A DNA stretch of 64,000 nt from Euptelea pleiosperma (Eukaryota > Streptophyta > Magnoliopsida > Ranunculales > Eupteleaceae): contig CM068546.1 in the NCBI GenBank assembly GCA_035048495.1, positions 12,220,435 through 12,284,434 of the forward strand, given 5' to 3'. Below, piece by piece: positions 47,691-59,678 of this stretch (position 1 is its first letter; the number at the start of each line of letters is the position of its first letter). Position numbers and translations under genes: made by a program. Under the pieces are notes generated by a model. The model saw nothing but the letters and a program-made list of their open reading frames with translations, had not been told where the DNA came from and ran no database searches.

Positions 47691-50396
47691 ATGAGTACAT
47701 CTGAGGAGTCATCTTCTGCCAAGTCAGAGATTATTGTTGCCCCACCCAGTCTGGGAAGTCATGGTGATCACAGCCCGGGCCTACAGATCACTACGGTGAA
47801 ACTCGACGGGACCAACTACCTCGCATGGTCTCAATCTGCCAAGATGTACATCACCGGACGAGGCAAAGCCGGTTATATCACTGGACGCGTCACTGCACCT
47901 GATTCCTCCGATGCTGCGTTTGAGAAGTGGGAAGCGGAAAACTCGATGGTCATGTCATGGCTACTTCACTCCATGCATCCATCGATCAGCACAGGCTTCC
48001 TCTTTCTCCCGACTGCCAAGGATATATGGGACACTGCATCTCAGACCTACTCCCAAGATGGGAATTTTGCTAGGATGTATGAACTTCAGCAGGAGATAGC
48101 ACATCTGAAGCAAGGCGATCTTCCTTTGGGATTATACTACGCTACGTTACGCAGCAAGTGGGAAGAAGTAGATCACTACCAGACCTACACCCTTGCATGT
48201 ACCAAGGATGCTACGGAGTTCCGGAAGATGATTGTGCGCGGACGCATATTCGAGTTTCTTGGCGGCTTGAACCAGAGCTATGAATAGGTTCGAGCAAACA
48301 TCTTGGGCAGAGATCCACCGCCGTCGACCATTGCACAGGTCTATTCCTACATCCAGAGCGAGGACAGCAGGAGGAGAGCCATGAGCTCTAAGACAGATGC
48401 TGATGTTCCTTTATCTGAGAAGTTTGCCTTGGCCACTCAGAAATTGAGCAAACCCACATCCAAGAAGGATAGGGATCTTGATGATCGTGATCGACTCAGA
48501 TGTGATCACTGTGGCAAGCGTTGCCACACTCGGGAGACCTGCTGGAGTCTTCATGGTCGACCCGCACAGTTCTCTGGGGAGAAGCAAGGCTCCTCAAAGA
48601 AGCCCTCTGGTAGCAAACATGGAACCTCAGCTGCTCATGCCACCAGTCAAGATTCCTCTGATGTGACCCCTTCCTCTGGGCAGTCCAACACCTTCTCTAG
48701 CATGGACATTGACAGGCTTCGACAATTACTTACTCAGCTTGATGGCCCTTCCCCACCTACATCATCCTTTGCTCAGACAGGTACATCCCATTCAGCCCAC
48801 CATGTGTCTACGGCACCCATTGGTCCTTCCTGGATCATTGATTCTGGTGCCTCCGATCATATGACTGGTATGCCATCCCTTTTCTCCACCTATAATATCT
48901 GTTCGGGTAAGGACAAGGTCCGTGTGGCCGATGGCACCTTCTCCTCTATCTCAGGGAAGGGCACTATCTCTGCCACACTTACTTTGTCTTTATCTTCTGT
49001 ACTTCATATTCCTAAATTCACCACTAACCTGCTTTCTGTTAGCCATCTTACTAAGAGCCTAAACTGCAGTGTTACCTTTTTTCCTACTCACTGTGTTTTT
49101 CAGGACTTGGAGACGAGGCGGATGATTGGCAGTGGTCGTGAGGATGGTGGATTGTACCTGCTCGATAGCCAGCCGACTTCATATTCTGTTGCACATCAGT
49201 CTAGTGCCAATGTCAGTAGTTCTAGCGTTAATAAAGACCTGTTAATGCGATGGCATAACAGGCTAGGTCATTTACCGCTTTCAGTCATGAAGAGTCTGTT
49301 ACCTCAGTTTGCGTCTATTCCATTTTTTGAGTTCAACTGTGAAACTTGTGTACTTGCAAAACAATGTCGGGTGTCTTTTCCGACCAGTAATAAAAAAAGT
49401 ACGTTTCCTTTACAGCTTGTGCACTCTGATGTTTGGGGACCCAATCCCACCACTTCTATCTTTGGTTTTCGCTACTTTGTGGTTTTTGTGGATGACTACA
49501 GCCGTTACACTTGGATCTACCTTATGAAATCAAAAAATGAGGTGCATACTATCTTTCAGACCTTCCATAAAATGGTGTGCAATCAATTGGGCACCACCCT
49601 GACAATGGGGGGGAATACATGTACAGTGGCCTTGCCTCCTACTTTGAAGAGCATGGAATTCTTCATCAGACTTCATGTGCCGATACACCTCAACAAAATG
49701 GGACCGCTGAGCGAAAGCATCGCCATATCCTGGAGGTTGCTAGGGCACTTCTTCTTGGTACTCGGGTACCCAAGGGTTATTGGGTTGACGCTGTGTTGAC
49801 GGCATCCTACTTGATAAATCGGATGCCCTCTCGTGTCTTGGGGTCAAAGTCTCCCCTTTCACTCCTGTTTCCTTCCTGTCCTGTGTTCTCCATTCCACCT
49901 AAGGTCTTTGGTTGTGTTTGCTATGTTCACGTCCATCACAGGAAGGACAAGTTAGATCCGAAAGCCGTTCGATGTGTGTTCCTTGGCTATTCGTCCACTC
50001 AGAAGGGATATCGGTGTTTCCATCCCTCTACCCGTCGTCGGTTTGTTTCTCTAGATGTTACATTTTTTGAGAGTCTTCCCTTCTTCTCAGTTGATCGGAC
50101 TTCTCTTCAGGGGGAGCTTGGGAGTATTGACGAGAGTCCGATACCTCCACAGGGGGAGATTCCTCAACCAGTACCCCTTGATTTGCTTGATGAGTCTCCT
50201 GTACGCTTGTCCTTATCTCCTACTGACACTGTGCCACAGGATCCGTAGCTGAAGACATATGCCAGACGATGTCAAAAAGAGAAACAGTCCACCATCCAAG
50301 CTCACTGCCAGGAAATCCAACTCGATCCAGGTAATCGTGTCCTCAGTGATCCTCATGATGATATGTCTGTTGCTCCTACTATCCTTCCCATAGACA
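47691..50396 (+). pseudogene. copia gag, protease, integrase part
   Basis: ATG at 47691. Gag has the UBN2-type signature VKLDGTNYLAWSQSAKMYI and SSKWEEVDHYQT-like region. A TAG at 48285-48287 breaks a conserved run and the same frame continues at once. The nucleocapsid knuckle is CDHCGKRCHTRETCWSLH (about 48500). The protease core is WIIDSGASDHMTG (about 48831). The integrase has the HHCC region (HNRLGHL...CETCVLAKQ), then HSDVWGP, and, after a frameshift near 49595, DNGGEY and QQNGTAERKHRHILEVARAL; the DDE residues are present but the frame is split. A second stop (TAG, 50246-50248) follows in the linker before RT. The hAT element enters at 50397. Two stops and a frameshift make it non-functional. 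Confidence 0.9.
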
Positions 50397-50911
50397 CATG
50401 GTTCAAAGTTGATGGTTTCGTTTCGGTTTCGGTCTCGGGCGAAACCGAAACGTTTCGGTAGTTTCGGCGGTTTCGTCCCGAAACTTGGTGAAACTAAAGT
50501 AAAGGAGAGTTTCGGTAGTTTCGGTCATAGTTTCGGTAGTTTCGGGAGTTTCGGTAGTTTCGGGAGTAGTTTCGGTAGTTTCGCTGGTTTCGGTCCGAAA
50601 CTTAGTGAAACCATATTAGGAAGTTCAAAAAATGCTAAAAAATAATGAAAAAAATAAAATAAAATAAGAAACATATAAATATGATAAAATTTAATTAAGA
50701 ACTACATTGTATTACTGATTTAAATTAAAAAAAGTGACTTATTGTACTTTCGGCTAAACCAGAGCTGGCAGAACATGTCTTGTAAAAGTAAAACTGTATA
50801 CCAAGTAGTCAACATACACATTTGCAATTGAATGCATTTCAATTAACATAGTTCAACATACAAGACTACAAGCACATAATACATAGTCCCACATCTAATG
50901 AAAAGAGCAAT

Positions 50912-53900
50912 TTATTCATATTGCCCATAATACTGGTGAGCATGTGGATCTTGGAAGAAGAAACCATATTGTCCTGTGGAGGAGTCATCTGTACGAGTTT
51001 GACTTTGACTAGAGCTGGACTCTTCCTGATCAAGAGAATAATCATATGGTTGAGGGCCTTGAGGCTGACCATAACTGTATGGAGTCGGCTGACCATAATG
51101 ATATGAAGGAGGCTGACCATAAGGAGGAGGCTGACCATAATTGTAAGTAGGCCAACTTGGATGGTTACCAAATGACATATGTTCCATTTGCTCATCTATG
51201 TTGGTGCCTTCATGCCTAGGCCTATATCGGCTATCAGACTCATCATCACTTGGATACGTAGTTGATTCTGCCAATCTCCTACGATGTTCTCTAATGCCGT
51301 GATTAGTATCTTGTGTGATGATGACATCATTAGTAGGATATGTGTCCCCTAGACGACCCTCCTGCTCAGTAGCCGTAGTCCCTCCAACTCCTTCATGGCC
51401 ACCTCCAGCACTTCCACTTCCACTAGCAACAACAGCAACAGCACCACCACCACCATCATCATCGCTACCATCATCATCACTACCAGCATGAGCACCATCA
51501 TCATCAGATGTACCTCTAGTGAGTGGCTCATCTAACCATGACAAGTCTTCGTTGTCTAGTACAGGTGTGTCCTTCTCGCGCATCCAAGGGCCCAAGACAT
51601 CATCTACATCAAATATATAATCCAAATCAATTGGATTATAATACTCGTCATCTTCCTTCTTGGCCATCAAATTACGTACTCGCAACCTCAGGTTGTAATG
51701 TACAAAAACTAACTGCTCTAATCTCTTCATTGATAATCGATTGCGAGTCCTTGTGTGGATAAGAGAAAACGTACTCCAATTCCTCTCACAACCTGAAGAG
51801 GAGCACGTTTGACACAAAATCTTGATGGCAATACGTCTCAAATTAGGTGCATCTCGGCCATAATTATACCACCACTCGGCTACAAAATTAAGAGTAAGAT
51901 GTATTAGTAACTAATAAAATTATAATAACTATATATTTAGATGTACACATACCAGGCATATCAGACTTGCGTTGATTTATTGTAAGAGCTTCTCCAAATT
52001 TACCCCTTGCCTCCACAAATAATTTAACCTACATATAAGTTGATAAAGTTAAAAGTGCATTATCACCTAAACTTTTAAAATATTATATGCTAATGACAGT
52101 CTTGACAGATACATTATACATACTTCGTTTATTGCTTTCCCTTGTATGTCCAATGATGGCTCTAACTTTTTAATGACCTCATCTAGGCCTTCTCTTATCT
52201 CCTCGTGTCTTGACATATTGCCATATTGGAATGCAGGGTTCAAGAAATGCGCTGATTTATACCATGCAAAAAATATAATACTAATTAGAAAAAAATAATA
52301 AAATCTTAACTTGCCTACACATAATCTAAATAAGCAACAATTTACCTGCTGCATGTAGAGGATGATGTAGCTGGACATTCCATCTTCTATCAATGATATC
52401 CCAATATCTCTTATAATGTTTGCATGCAACTTGAATAGACATCTTTGCTCTATCCATTGCCTCATATATAAAGGCTAGAGTTGGTTTTTTGTCTTGGTCA
52501 ACCAACTTCAACACCTTCACAAGAGGCTCGAATACAAAGCATGTCTCTTCTGCCTTTGTCCAAAACTCATTTGTCAACACGTAATTAGACACTGTATCTG
52601 CAACTTCTCTCTTCTTCCTATCTCTTCCAAATCCCGCTATCAACAATTTCCATTCATCTGATAGAAAAAGTTTGCGCAAAGCGTCTTTATGGCGCAAGAG
52701 ACTTTGTAGGGCGATGTATTCAGTAGCGAACCGTGTAATTCCAGGTCTCAACAAATCCCTACCTTCAGTGAACTGCCTCATCAGGTTGACGGCCTTCCCA
52801 CTGTTATAAATGAAGCCTGTGATCTTCCTTGCCTTTTCAATTGTTGAAGATATTGACTTTGTCTTTCCAATCTCCTCTAGCATGAGATCGATGCAGTGTG
52901 CAGCACATGGGGCCCAAAACAAGTGTTTTCTCCTGGCCATCAACAACTTCCCTGCAAGCTTGAATGATGCTTCATTATCAGTGACAATTTGCACCACATT
53001 CTGCTCACCAACCTCCTCCACTACCTCATCCATCAACTCCAATAGGTACTCAGAAGTCTTTTCCTTTCCAGACGTGTCGATCGACTTGTGGAAAATCATA
53101 TCTCGATCGCAGTACACCATGAAATTAACAATAGACTTCCTCGTCTTTGATGTCCACCCATCGCACATAATGGTACAGCCATAGTCAGTCCACTTTTTCT
53201 TTAATATGTTGATGTAATTTTTCAACTCAGTTATTTCTATGTTTAAGTATTTGGTACTAATCTGAAAGGGAGAAGGTCCTCTAATCCCAGGCCCTGCCTC
53301 TGCAATAGTATCTATCATTGGCTGGAAATAAGGACTCTTTGCTGCATTGAAAGGGATCGAACTGAATACAAAGAACTTCGTTATAGCTCTTCCCACCTTA
53401 TCAAAAAGTTTCTTTCCACCCCAAGCCTCTTTCAACTTCTTTTGTGTAGTTGACTTTGATCTATATAAAAATGGATCAAGCCCTCTACTACGAGCAGCTA
53501 CAGAATCCTTCTCTTTTTGTGCCCTGTGTACGGCGTCGTCGGCTTCTCGCACACTAAAGGTGCGATGCATCCCTCCCCTAGCAGATGATTTAGCCCTGGC
53601 TTGGGAGGAGCCTCCTATATCCTGATTCGGTATGCCAGACACCGAATGTCTCCTCTCCTCATCTTGTAAAAGTGACTGCCTACTTTGACGTTGGGCAAAC
53701 TTCAGCTGTAGCTTTTCAAATCGAGACATGTTCTCATCGGATTCAGTGTCATCATCACTATCTGCATCTGGCACATCATAGGGGCAACCACCACTACCTC
53801 CTACGTCTGGGTCATTAAGGCTCGCATATATATCTTCTTTCCTTCTTTGTTGAGCAGCCTTTGCCTTTTTCGATGCAATTAAGTAATTTTTAATTGTCTC

Positions 53901-54080
53901 TTGCACCTCTCTAGGAACCGAGGGACAAGATTTAACTTCCCCTGGTTTCCCTGTCAGATGTTCCTTCAACCTTGTCACTCCACCATATATTTCCTTGTGA
54001 CAGTATCTACATCTGACATGTCTTTTATCTGCCCCAATCGCTGTACAATGATCCCAACCAATATCTCGTTCCCTGGGCAT
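50912..54080 (-). CDS. hAT transposase, four exons, intact
   Basis: Cut-and-paste DNA transposase acting in the nucleus. Exons on the minus strand: 54080-52346, 52251-52124, 52028-51953 and 51879-50912, with GT/AG borders and matching phases (1, 0, 1). They total 2907 bp, or 968 residues without a stop. Domains: N-terminal BED-type zinc finger (CRYCHKEIYGGVTRLKEHL, residues about 24-42); DUF659 (about 235-390, with GCTIMCDGWTS and ESL-like core QIVTDNEASFKLAGKLL); the catalytic-fold region with HLFWAPCAAHCIDLMLEEIG; and the hATC dimerisation domain in exon 4 (QTCSSSGCERNWSTF, RLSMKRLEQLVFVHYNLRLR). The last 200 residues are low-complexity: an acidic/Gly tract (GSDDDGSDDDGGGG) and YGQPP-type repeats. 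A non-coding 5' exon may end at the donor CCG|GTGAGT near 56322. No disabling change was seen. Confidence 0.9.
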
Positions 54081-54389
54081 ATTCTTTAAAGTATATGAAT
54101 GTAATTAGTGCACTAGAGTTTTTCTCTATTAGTAATAAATATTTTAAAAAATTGTATGTGTGTACTTCTAAATTAATCGATTATATAGTTAGATAATTGA
54201 TAAATTATCTAATCAATTACATAGAGTATAGTAGGTGACATGTATATATGTTTTATTTTATTTAATCAAATTAAAGAATAACACATATACATTATGTATT
54301 TATTTTTATTTTGATAAGTAACAAAATGTTCTAAGCACCAAAAAAAAGTAACACATTGTTCTAAAAAAAGTTACATGTGTGAGCCTGTG

Positions 54390-56136
54390 AGGTGACAACC
54401 ACATATTTTGGATCATCTGACCACATGAATTTTCAGCCCACCTCTTTGTGTATATGCACATAAAAATTCACCTTGATTGGTATCTCTAGTCATTAGATTT
54501 TTGTACTTTTAAGGCATGATTCTAGCCATTGGATTCAACCATTGTTTAGTACATAACCAACGGCTAAAAATCATCAAACACACTAAAAATGTGCCACATG
54601 GCTTATGTTATGGGGCTGTGGAGCACATAAAATGTGCCACTTGAATGTTTGTCCCATAAAATGAGAGACCTACACACCAAAAATCACCGTGATTTCTGAT
54701 TTCTAGCCGTAGGATTTGAGAACTTTTCCATCATGGGCTTTATGAACTGGCCTATGAGTTGGTTCCGAGCCCATGATCAAAAAGTGCTCAAATCCAATGG
54801 CTATGAATCTCTAATCACGCTGATTTTTGGTGTGTGGGTCCACCAATATGTGGGCCAAATATTCATGGAGGCAGTGGGCCCTAAAATTGCAACGTAGTAG
54901 AATAGTTCGGCCCCACTTGCCACTTGAATGTCTGGCCCACACTATGATAGACCTACACACCAAAAATCAGCGTGATTGATGATTTCTAGCCGTACGATTT
55001 GAGCACTTTTTCATCATGGGTTTATGAACAGGCCTATGAGTTCGGTCCAAGCCCATGATGAAAAAGTGCTAAAATCCAATGGCTAAGAAACACTAATCAC
55101 TGACTTTTGGTGTGTGGGTCCAAGCCCATGATGAAAAAGTGCTCAAATCCAATGGCTAAGAAACACTAATCACTGATTTTTTTAGCACTTTTTCATAGAT
55201 TTTTCCATTTTTTTGGGCCCACTGATATGGCCCACCACCTGATGGACGTACACATCAGAAGTCAGATTGATTAGTGATTTTTAGCCATTGGATTGGAATG
55301 ATTTTCATGAGTTGATTTCCAGCCATTGGATTTGAATATTTTTTGGATACTCAGATTCAATGGTTGGAGATCACGAATCAGCATGATTTTTTGTGCGTAA
55401 GTCCACCAATGTATGGGCCAAAAATTCATAAGATCAGTGGCCCCAAAGGAGTGCCACGTGGATTTTTCCCTAGTTAGTACTTTAGCCATTTTTGTTAAGG
55501 GTCGGGTTCGGTGTACCCTCATAGAGGATGAATCAATGGCTGATTTTTGGTGAGGATGATCTCCTCACCATATAGATAACCCCAACAAAAAATCAGCCCA
55601 TTCCGAAATTTCTAACCCTGTTAAATGTGGTTTTCAAGTTACGCGGTAAAAATCGACAGTCCATAATTCTTCAACTTCTAAACCGGTGTATGAATATCAG
55701 AATGATTTGAATTTTGGTGAGGATGATCTCCTCACCGTATAGATCATCTTCACCAAATATCAGCCATTGATTCATCTTCTATGAGGGTACACCATGGTGT
55801 TGGTCAAAAATATTGGTAAAAAATGTTGGTCATCGGAACCCGACCCTTTTGTTAATCACCGCTGCCCTATGGGCCCACTGAACGCATGGATGTTTAGTCG
55901 CCCCCTTGCTGGGTAAACCCCCTAAAAATCACCTTAATTGGTAATCTCTAGCCATTAGATGTACAATTTTTTTTAGTGTGATAATAGTCGTTGGATTTAA
56001 TTATTTTTTGGGTTAATCCAATGGCTAGAAATCATCAAAGATAGCTGATTTTTTGTATGAATGTCTACCAACTGGTGGGCTAAACATCCGTGCAATCAGA
56101 GGTGCTAGATGGCAGCGTTGAGTAACAAAAATCGTG
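54390..56136. repeat. cluster of fold-back MITEs inside the hAT
   Basis: At least four palindromic units. Blocks near 54400-54640, 54640-54900, 54900-55200 and 55200-55470 share CCAAAAATCAGCGTGATTG and AGCCGTAGGATTTGAG and their inverses. 55493-55856 is bounded by AGGGTCGGGTTC and GAACCCGACCCTT with arms TCATAGAGGATGAATCAATGG. 55860-56136 ends TTGAGTAACAAAAATCGTG like the copy at 7806-8115. Confidence 0.6.
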
Positions 56137-56817
56137 TTTGTACACGCATCTGATGTATAACCTGTTATACATCAGAACTTTTCTCAAAGTTCTAAAAACC
56201 CCCCAAATTCGATTACCCTCTCATTTCTCTAGGGTTTAAACCCTTTACTGTCGGTTCTCTACTCTCAAGTTTCAAAAGCTGAAACTGAGAGTTGAAAAGA
56301 AAAAAAAAAAAAAAAAAAAAACTCACCGGCGACGACGAGGAGCACGGCGGCAAGGGGGTTGCAGCCTTGCAAGCGATTCGGAAGGCGCACAGGTACTCCT
56401 CCACCACCTCCTCCTCCTCCTCCTCTCTCTTTCTCTCTCTCTCTCTCTCTTTGAATCTTTGTTTGTCACTTTGTTGTCGATTCTTCCTCCCTCTCCCCTC
56501 TTTTTATGCTTTTTTTTTGTTGTTATTATGCTAATAATTGAGCTGCAAGCCAGAAAAGGCTGAAAAGGGCCTGCAAAGGCTGAAAAATGGCCCGATTTTG
56601 CGCGATTTCACGTGAGTACTGTTTAGATCTACAAGTCTCGGTGGTTTCGACACGTTTCGTCCGATACAAACGAAACTACCGAAACTGCGACGAAACTACC
56701 GAAACTAAGCCGAAACTTGGTGGTTTCTGGTACAAACCAGTATTTTGTCTCGGTCTGTAGCGAAACCGAAACGTTTCGGGCGAAACGTTTCGGTTTCGGC
56801 CGAAACTTTAAACTATG

Positions 56818-58494
56818 CATAGACATTGATGTACCTATTGCTCATCGGAAGGGTGTTCGGAACTGTGTTACCAAGCACCCTATCTCTCACTTTGTTTCCT
56901 ATCAACAGCTCTCACCATCCTACAGGGCATTTGCTACTTCCCTATCCAGTGTCGCTCTGCCATCCGGTGTCTCAGATGCCCTCAGCCAGCCTCAGTGGAA
57001 AGCAGCCATGCTAGAGGAGATGACAACTCTAGAAAAGAATGGTACTTGGGATTTGGTTCCATTGCCTAAAGGAAAAAAACCCGTGGGGTGCAAGTGGGTA
57101 TATACAGTGAAATACAAAGTAGATGGAAGCATCGACAGGTACAAGGCCCATCTCGTTGCAAAAGGGTACACACAGACTTATAGGATTGACTACCAGGAGA
57201 CGTTTGCTCCAGTGGCCAAGATGAACTCAGTTCGAGTTTTGTTATCTCTCGCGGCAAACTTTTCTTGGCCCCTCCACCAGTTGGATGTCAAGAATGCCTT
57301 CCTCCATGGTGATCTAGAGGAAGAGGTCTACATGACAGGTCCTCCGGGGTTCAGTCCGACTGGGAGTAAGGAACTTGTATGCAGACTGAAGAAAGCCTTG
57401 TATGGGCTTAAACAGTCACCAAGGGCTTGGTTCGAGAGGTTCAGTTCGGCAGTCAAGAAGATTGGCTACTCGCAGAGTCAGGCGGACCACACTCTCTTCA
57501 TTAAGAGAAGTCAAGGTCGTCTTACTGCTCTTATTGTATATGTGGATGATATCGTGGTCACAGGAGATGACCCAGATGAGGTTTGTAGATTGAAAAAATA
57601 CCTCGGCACAGAGTTCGAAATCAAGGATCTGGGAACCTTGAGATACTTTCTGGGCATTGAGGTTGCTAGGTCAAAGCAGGGTGTGTTTATCTCACAGAGA
57701 AAGTATGTACTTGATCTCCTTCGAGAGTCAAGAAACTTGGGAGCTAAACCAGCCGATACGCCTATAGAGCAGCAACATCGGTTGAATCCTGTTGATGGGG
57801 ATCTCATTGCTGATGCAGGCCAGTTCCAGAGACTTGTTGGGCGTCTCATCTACCTTTCGCTGACACGACCAGATATTGCATATGCAGTCAGTGTCATCAG
57901 TCAGTTCATGCATGCCCCTCGCTCTCCACATCTTGAGGCAGTACACTGAGTGTTACGCTATCTTAAGGGGGCTCCAGGGAAGGGTCTCCTGTTTAGTAAG
58001 AATGGACACCTGCGAGTTGAAGCTTATACAGACGCTGACTGGGCAGGTTCAGTCACTGACAGACGTTCCACATCAGGGTACTGCACGTTTGTGGGAGGTA
58101 ATCTGGTGTCTTGGCGCAGCAAGAAGCAACCAGTTGTCGCCCGCTCCAGTGCCGAAGCAGAGTACTGTTCTATGGCTCATGGTGTATGTGAGCTTCTATG
58201 GTTGAAGACTATGCTCAGTGAGCTCGGATATCCTGTCAAAGGGTCTATGCAACTGTATTGTGACAATAAAGCAGCCATCAGCATTGCTCATAATCCAGTT
58301 CAACACGACAGGACAAAGCACATTGAGGTAGACCGTCACTTCATCAAAGAGAAACTTGGTCAGGGACTTATTTGCACACCGTATGTCCATACTGCTGATC
58401 AAGTTGCAGATGTGTTAACTAAAGGTGTTACTAAAGGGATCTTAGAGCACCTGTTATCCAAGCTGGGCATTATAGATATCTTCGCACCAGCTTG
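56818..58494 (+). pseudogene. copia reverse transcriptase and RNase H
   Basis: Continues the copia frame after the hAT. The RT region begins with WKAAMLEEMTTLEKNGTWDL (about 57000) and includes CKWVYTVKYKVDGSIDRYKA, KARLVAKGYTQ-type core, LDVKNAFLHGDLEEEVYM, the catalytic YVDDIVVTG (about 57538) and LGIEVARSKQG. A TGA at 57947-57949 replaces a residue just before VLRYLKGAPGKG. The frame then continues to 58494 with RNase H motifs TDADWAGS, SSAEAEYCSMA and LYCDNKAAISIAHNPVQHDR. The stop sits within the RT-RNase H connection. Apart from it, all catalytic residues are present. Confidence 0.9.
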
Positions 58495-58717
58495 AGGGGG
58501 AGTGTTGTCAGGGACCTACTTGTAATATCTTATATTCTACAGGGGGCCCTTGTAATATTGTAAAACTTCACTTAATATATATATTGGGTGAAATCGTGTA
58601 GGCTATTCTAAGCTCTACACGATTTCTCCTCTTCCCCTAATTCTTTTCTCCTCTCCTCTCTTCCATCTCTAACCCTAATCTCTTATTCTGGTTACGATCC
58701 AAGATTACAACAATATG

Positions 58718-59586
58718 ATTTATACAAATTTTACCTGTGTAAAGTTTACTTAGTATAAAGTTTTGGAGAAACATTAGATAGTCTTGGTGTGAGATTGTCC
58801 AATCAGTAGACTCCACGAGAAGGTCTCATATTGACCAAAACTCAGCTTGATGAGATGAATATAACCATCCGACAGATAGTCCCATTTTTCTAGAATGGTC
58901 TTCTATGTATCTGATCGTTCAGAAAACATACGTGATGAAAATTTAGGTGGTTATTTAATCTAGCAAATCTTCTAGATGACCCACGAATTGAACACTTTAG
59001 ATCAATAAGAAGATAAGAATATTAACTTTTTGTATGGTTGTGTCCTGTACTAATAATGGTATGGTACCTATTTGTATTATTAAACAAAATTAAAATGTTG
59101 TTTTTAAGTGTTTGACGTAGGTGCAGTGGTGACAAATGTGAAAGTAACAACAAAGTCCTTTCTGTAGTCTGCCTTTCCCCCACCAACCTAAAACCATTAG
59201 AATAGTGATCCAATAAGGGGCCACGTAACCAGGGGGTCCTCTTGCCTTTTTTCATTGGGTAGAGGTGTACTTCATGCTCCGTGTCCATGCAAGCCACCTA
59301 ACTTTAATAATTAATGCAATAAATACCCAATAGTGGCTGGATCGAGTCCAAAGTACACTGTTGCCCAATGTAAAAAAGGCATGAGGGCCTTGTATGGAGT
59401 ACTAGACATGGATTCCCATATTGGATCACTACTCAAACCATTAAGGTCACAAAGCCACCTAACTACTCAGAACTAATTCCATGACCAATCAATTAAAACA
59501 TCCTCCTCTTCCTGGTTGCACCTTTGTGGCTATCTCTCTTCAGTCTCCCTATCTATCAATCTCAATCGTAACAGCCAAAAAAAAAG
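58718..59586 (+). promoter_or_regulatory. decayed promoter/5' flank of cytochrome b5 copy B
   Basis: Similar to 34810-35812 in patches: GATAGTCCCATTTTTCTAGA with GATAGTCCCATTATTCTAGA; ACCCACGAATTGAACACTTT with ACCCACAAATTGAAAACTTC; GCCACCTAACTACTCAGAAC with GCCACCTAACTGCTACTCAC; ATCAATTAAAACATCCTCCT with ATCAATTAAAACACATCTGC. Extra sequence near 59020-59130 and 59220-59440 disrupts it. Confidence 0.6.
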
Positions 59587-59670
59587 ATTGGTGGTGACGA
59601 CAAGGTCTTCACTTTGGGAGAAGCCTGTGAGCGCAACTCTAAGGGATGTTGACTCATTATCAATGGCAAG
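59587..59670 (+). pseudogene. cytochrome b5 exon 1, dead copy
   Basis: 84 bp aligning codon by codon to 35813-35899 with one codon deleted. The initiator ATG is ATT, and the Trp codon of the DCW motif is TGA. Otherwise the protein is still readable (KVFTLGEACER, then LIINGK), and many differences are synonymous or conservative. The splice donor AAG|GTATAATC is unchanged. It lies on the same strand as, and directly upstream of, exons 2-3, so this was probably the ancestral first exon. A copia element sits 8 bp into its intron. Confidence 0.85.
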
Positions 59671-59678
59671 GTATAATC

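Larger units (their letters stand above)
50397..56817 (-). mobile_element. autonomous-looking hAT transposon, 6.4 kb
   Basis: Exact 8-bp duplication CATAGACA at 50389-50396 and 56818-56825. Ends CATGGTTCAAAGTT and AAACTTTAAACTATG form a 14-bp imperfect inverted repeat. Subterminal arrays of TTTCGGTAGTTTCGG lie at 50410-50610 and inverted (CGAAACTACCGAAAC) at 56630-56810. It encodes an intact transposase on the minus strand. Joining the copia sequence across one target copy restores the copia reading frame, confirming the borders. The 2.1 kb upstream of the transposase (54.4-56.1 kb) is packed with fold-back MITEs. Confidence 0.95.
46907..58712 (+). mobile_element. Ty1/copia retrotransposon, complete but broken, with nested hAT
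   Basis: Two 210-bp LTRs (46907-47116 and 58503-58712) start TGTTGTCAGGGACC and differ at only a few positions. The 5-bp target duplication ATATG is exact (46902-46906 and 58713-58717). The primer site TGGTATCAGAGC starts at 47117; the polypurine tract TTGAGGGGGAG precedes the 3' LTR. Domain order gag-protease-integrase-RT-RNase H is copia. Without the 6.4 kb hAT the element is about 5.4 kb, normal for the group. Near-identical LTRs point to a fairly recent insertion. Confidence 0.95.

Noticed and set aside
50409..50645. 78-codon ORF rich in FGSFGS repeats
   Set aside because: It is a translation of the TTTCGGTAG subterminal array of the hAT element, not a protein gene.
52810..53184. 124-codon plus-strand ORF
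   Set aside because: Antisense shadow of the hAT transposase.
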